Below, in pieces: positions 14,601 through 15,475 of a stretch of DNA of 15,475 nt. Each line of letters starts with the position of its first letter. Position 1 is the first letter of the stretch. The stretch is from Candidatus Firestoneibacteriota bacterium (GTDB lineage: Bacteria > Oederibacteriota > JAAXVQ01). Where the stretch lies: positions 1 through 15,475 of the forward strand of contig JAAXVQ010000014.1 in assembly GCA_013335425.1 (NCBI GenBank), in the 5' to 3' direction. The notes under the pieces were generated by a model that ran no database searches, was not told the origin of the DNA, and was given only the letters and a program-made list of their open reading frames with translations. Position numbers and translations under genes: made by a program.

Positions 14601-15475
14601 AAGTATTGTTCCTGAAACAGCCAGGGTATAGCTGTTGCTGGTGCCGGTGGTGGTCTGAGTGCTGGTGGCGACGTTAAGGGTCTTGGCACCGACGGCATGT
14701 GGATTGCGTATCAACGCGCTGGTATTGAAACGGATAATATAGCTGGTGTTGACAGCCAGATTGATGGGAGTGGTGAACGTTACCGCTTGACCAGATCCGC
14801 TGGCGGTAACAACCGATGTTCCGGGCATGGACGTTCCAATTAAAAGATCTCCGGCCGCAAAAGTGGCCGGTACCACGGTACCTGCCGGGAAAGTCACAGT
14901 CACGGTGCTGGTATTGGCAAGCAAAGCGCCGTCGCCGCTGGTGGTGAAGTTGATGTCATATTGACCGAAATTGTCGATGGTGGTTGGGGTCAGAGTAACA
15001 TTGCCGACCGAAAGAATTGTACCTGAAACGGCCAAGATGTAGTTGTTGCTGGTGCCGGCGGTGGTCTGGGTGCTGGTGGCGACGTTAAGGGCCTTGGCAC
15101 CGGCGGTATGCGGATTGCGTATCAACGCGCTGGTATTGAAACGGATAATATAGCTGGTGTTGACAGCCAAGTTGATGGGGGTGGTAAAAGTCACGACTTG
15201 TCCGGATCCGCTGGCGGTAACAACTGACGTTCCGGGCATGGACGTTCCGATTAAAAGATCTCCGGCCGCATAAGTGGCCGGTACCACGGTGCCGGCCGGG
15301 AAAGTTACCGTAACCGTGCCGACACCGGCAAGTACGGGACCGTCGGCACTGGTGGTGATGTTGATGTCGTACTGGGCGATGTTATCGATAACACTGGGCG
15401 AGACAGTCACGTTCCCCACGGAAAGGGGGGTAACTGAGGGTGAAATGGTATAACTGCCGCTACCGGCGGTGTTTT
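8607..15475 (-). CDS. Giant tandem-repeat surface protein, 5' end outside window
   Basis: The frame is open from the stop at 8607-8609 to the right edge, giving 2288 residues. A GTG at 15417-15419 is internal: the 18 residues before it continue the repeat (NTAGSGSYTI...PLSV), so the true start is beyond the window. The visible protein is 16 full units of 125-149 residues plus a 94-residue C-terminal module. It is rich in Thr, Ser, Gly, Val and Ala, nearly without Cys and poor in Lys, as expected of secreted beta-sandwich stalks. Each unit has an xYDIN(I/F)T strand, (A/S)DGALL, TVTFPAGT-VP, a central ASGSGQ loop, IRF/IRNP and TSTQT. A signal peptide cannot be checked here. I would call it an adhesin or S-layer-like stalk by composition and architecture; no ligand-binding domain is visible. 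Confidence 0.9.
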   Translation of the reverse strand, partial: NTAGSGSYTISPSVTPLSVGNVTVSPSVIDNIAQYDINITTSADGPVLAGVGTVTVTFPAGTVVPATYAAGDLLIGTSMPGTSVVTASGSGQVVTFTTPINLAVNTSYIIRFNTSALIRNPHTAGAKALNVATSTQTTAGTSNNYILAVSGTILSVGNVTLTPTTIDNFGQYDINFTTSGDGALLANTSTVTVTFPAGTVVPATFAAGDLLIGTSMPGTSVVTASGSGQAVTFTTPINLAVNTSYIIRFNTSALIRNPHAVGAKTLNVATSTQTTTGTSNSYTLAVSGTILSAGNVTLAPSTIDNFGQYDINITTGSDGALLANTGTVTVTFPAGTVVPATFAAGDLRIGTSMPGTAVTTAGGSGQTVTFTTPISLTASTAYIIRFNATALIRNPHAGGSKSLNVATSTQTTAGTSNNYTVGLSATPVSVGTIAVSPNTVDNVAQYDINFTTSADGGLLAGTSTITVNFPGGTNVPSSFAAGDILIGTSMPGSSVTTASGSGQNVTFTTPIDLAINTTYTIRFTASAAIRNPHSAGSKSLSVASSTQTTSGSASYTISSSGTMLTVGTVNLAPNAIDNIGQYDINITTSSDGALVAGVGTVTVTFPAGTVVPAAFAAGDLRIGTSMPGTGVTTASGSGQSVTFTTPINLAASTSYIIRFNTSALIRNPHTPSATKTLTVATSTQPTAGTSNNYVVAVSSTMLSVGNITVSPNGIDNIGQYDINLTTGADGALLGGTSTVTVTFPAGTVVPATFAAGDLLIGTSMPGASVATASGSGQAVTFTTPIDLAPNTAYIIRFNASALIRNPHIPGAAKTLTVATSTQTTAGTSNTYSIVTSGTVLSVGTVTLAPNTIDNFGQYDVTITTSADGALTAGISTISVTFPNGTIVPATFAAGNIRIGTTMPGTAVATASGSGQVVTFTTPINLAANTTYIIRFTTTALVRNPHATGTLYALNISTSMQTIAGTSTTYAISTSGTTLSVGAVAVAPNTIGNYGQYDVTFTTSADGALLGGTSTISVTFPAGTLVPATFVAGNLQIGTSMPGTTVVTASGSGQTVTFITPIDLLPSTAYTIRFNTNAFVRNPTNTASGLQLMVATSTQPTAGNSSGTYNIVTSSNLLSVGTCSVTPNTIGNYGAYSFNFTPSGDGALVGGTSQMTIVFSAAGTVVPLGALNVTGFTVNGQPVTSASGSGGNTITLTIPSDITGGTLNVPVMIPAATLVRNPLVDPTTGHLIVSTSVQTSSGNSGIYTITHSNNILVGGPTSATPNTMGNYADYSTTINASADGALVGGTSTITVVFPSDTVVPNGSLSPTGLTVGGIQVISATGSSALLSITLTLTQDIPAGTNNINIFFPKSLQIRNPTTSSTLYHLSISTSVQTTAGNSANYSIGASGSTLVVGTVTANPNIIGNQAAYNFSFNTSSDGGLVTGSHLQITFPGSTNLPIGVLNVTGLTVNGIPVVTATGSGGNQIDITIPAPIPANSSGVPVVIPLTVGVRNPTSGGMVQLAVATTLQGVGNSPAYSIQQSGDSISVTGVSCSPNTVGSTSNYTINFSTGRYGPLIASASHIYITFPVDTVVPAAPTVTLSGQPATGNYVGGVLDIVPSTNFGVYTGLTATVAGLQNPTYASAGNTVTVSTTPEHVGTSPAYTIGLGGPVSVTVTTVANNEINVPSAYTLNATFTVVQRANKGQIRVSFPANTLISNGPITGATITGTTLASITGNQAGSYIVLIPSVDMPAGIYTIYLPNGVLLNSSIPGNNTLTLQTTAQQPGSGTFQLIPDKSTLNVISNPSVVNFPDTSGAPSKYTISFSTGQHGRLSPGNLINLQFPATPIFPADTIVPASFAPGTILINTVANTGTVYSLGKVVRLLVPPTVSVGNNGQPVTVEFLSNPPTIIGLSNPSTPQYGWTLPYCWTDAEPNSVVSNSYQTTSTSTITAPSITVTPPTIFANAQYAISFNLGSGGSLAIIHSDTISITFPTAVSLPKTMSLASITVNGVTPPAVSVKNGNTLEITTPVNVSNLGSVTVIFSSASGIINPSLPGTFTLMGKTKTENTYVTSTPFTIGASSSTTISQPQVDLFPAFTRSAGRYKINFNLGALGGLVSGVSNIAVLFPANVQLPASIPAGMITVNGQETTAPATSAAQVLSIPVPTSLGVSTPVEVIITSRSGILNPPDVGDYTLTVYTSSEPTPMQSNTYHLASPSWSDVIVYPNPITKKDSINKTFTFFLIPSNTATLKIYTLDGHLVKTLTKNDTTDKMSWDLNNEGGSSIASGIYLYVITGEGGTKKGKLGVKN
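8610..8891 (-). other. C-terminal FlgD-Ig/T9SS-type-A-like module of the giant protein
   Basis: The last 94 residues differ from the repeats. They read VIVYPNPI, then TFTFFLIPSNTATLKIYTLDG, HLVKTL, MSWDLNNEGG, SSIASGIYLYVITGEGG and KKGKLGVKN. This 'YPNP...I-Y-DG-V-TL...W-N-G...SGIY-Y' order is shared by FlgD-like Ig modules and by type IX secretion type-A sorting domains. Many uncultivated phyla carry it at the end of large secreted proteins. It probably directs export or surface attachment. Which of the two roles applies depends on whether the genome has T9SS genes, which this window cannot show. Confidence 0.8.
8892..12116 (-). repeat. Diverged half of the tandem array: units 9-16
   Basis: Units lie at 11703-12116, 11289-11702, 10887-11288, 10512-10886, 10128-10511, 9681-10127, 9270-9680 and 8892-9269 (138, 138, 134, 125, 128, 149, 137 and 126 residues). 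They keep only the framework: a Y-x-I-x-F strand, DGxL/GGxL, an FP strand and late NP. Units 9-11 replace the GTSMPG segment with VTG(F/L)TVNG-x-V. Units 15-16 have SITVNG/MITVNG and SGI(I/L)NP. Unit 13 loses the DG motif, and unit 14 is longest, with an inserted WTLPYCWTDAEPNS segment. Boundaries are aligned by eye and may shift by a few residues in units 12-16. Confidence 0.8.
12117..15416 (-). repeat. Conserved half of the tandem array: units 1-8 (411-417 bp each)
   Basis: Counting from the N-terminal side, units lie at 15006-15416, 14595-15005, 14184-14594 (137 residues each), 13776-14183 (136), 13362-13775, 12948-13361, 12534-12947 (138 each) and 12117-12533 (139). By hand, units 1 and 2 agree at 115 of 137 residues, and residues 41-102 of the unit differ at only two positions. 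In DNA, 60 bases from 14701 and from 15112 differ at two. The exact 411-base offset shows recent duplication. Every unit keeps DGAL/DGxxL, FPxGT-VP, GTSMPG or close variants, ASGSGQ, IRF and NP. Confidence 0.92.

Noticed and set aside
8892..15416. CRISPR-like or non-coding satellite array because of the regular DNA repeats
   Set aside because: The period (about 411 bases) is a multiple of three and one uninterrupted frame runs through all units with conserved protein motifs, so it is a coding repeat.
15417..15419. GTG as the start codon of the giant protein
   Set aside because: The upstream 18 codons are in frame and match the end of a repeat unit, so the GTG is an internal valine and the gene continues past the window.

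Overview
The window reads as chromosomal sequence of a diderm (Gram-negative-type) bacterium of moderate GC. It has an envelope lytic transglycosylase with an Ala-X-Ala-type signal peptide and a LysM domain. It also has a very large, Ser/Thr-rich repeat protein ending in a 'YPNP...SGIYLY' module, which is common in Bacteroidota/FCB bacteria and in many uncultivated phyla (Elusimicrobiota-, Omnitrophota- and Firestonebacteria-like lineages). I cannot name the species. No phage, insertion sequence, CRISPR, rRNA or tRNA was seen.

Left block (1-2885, + strand): five genes packed head to tail with overlapping stop/start codons: the tail of a Pro/Ala-rich protein, a SAM methyltransferase, a short-chain dehydrogenase/reductase (SDR), a 6-pyruvoyl-tetrahydropterin synthase (PTPS) family enzyme and a FolE2-type GTP cyclohydrolase I. 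FolE2 makes 7,8-dihydroneopterin triphosphate. The PTPS-type enzyme carries the C-x5-HGH signature of genuine 6-pyruvoyl-tetrahydropterin synthases rather than the C-x3-HGH of QueD. An NADP-type SDR could serve as the reductase. Together they look like a compact route to tetrahydrobiopterin or a related reduced pterin, perhaps with a methyltransferase acting on the product or on something else.

Middle block (2886-8537, + strand): a 155-base gap holds a plausible sigma-70-type promoter. It is followed by an unrecognised 207-residue protein, a metallophosphoesterase-fold protein whose metal ligands are largely replaced, an MltD-like lytic transglycosylase with LysM, glutamine-dependent NAD+ synthetase, and a tRNA-dihydrouridine synthase. 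The last three lie close together (11- and 7-base gaps).

Right block (8538-15475, - strand): a bidirectional terminator plus a second small hairpin separate the convergent dus gene from the 3' end of a giant gene that runs off the right edge. The visible 2288 residues are 16 tandem units of about 137 residues (411 bp in the most regular part) and a 94-residue C-terminal module. Units near the window edge (towards the N-terminus) are very alike, and units towards the C-terminus are progressively diverged. This is a clear directional record of repeat expansion in a likely cell-surface protein.
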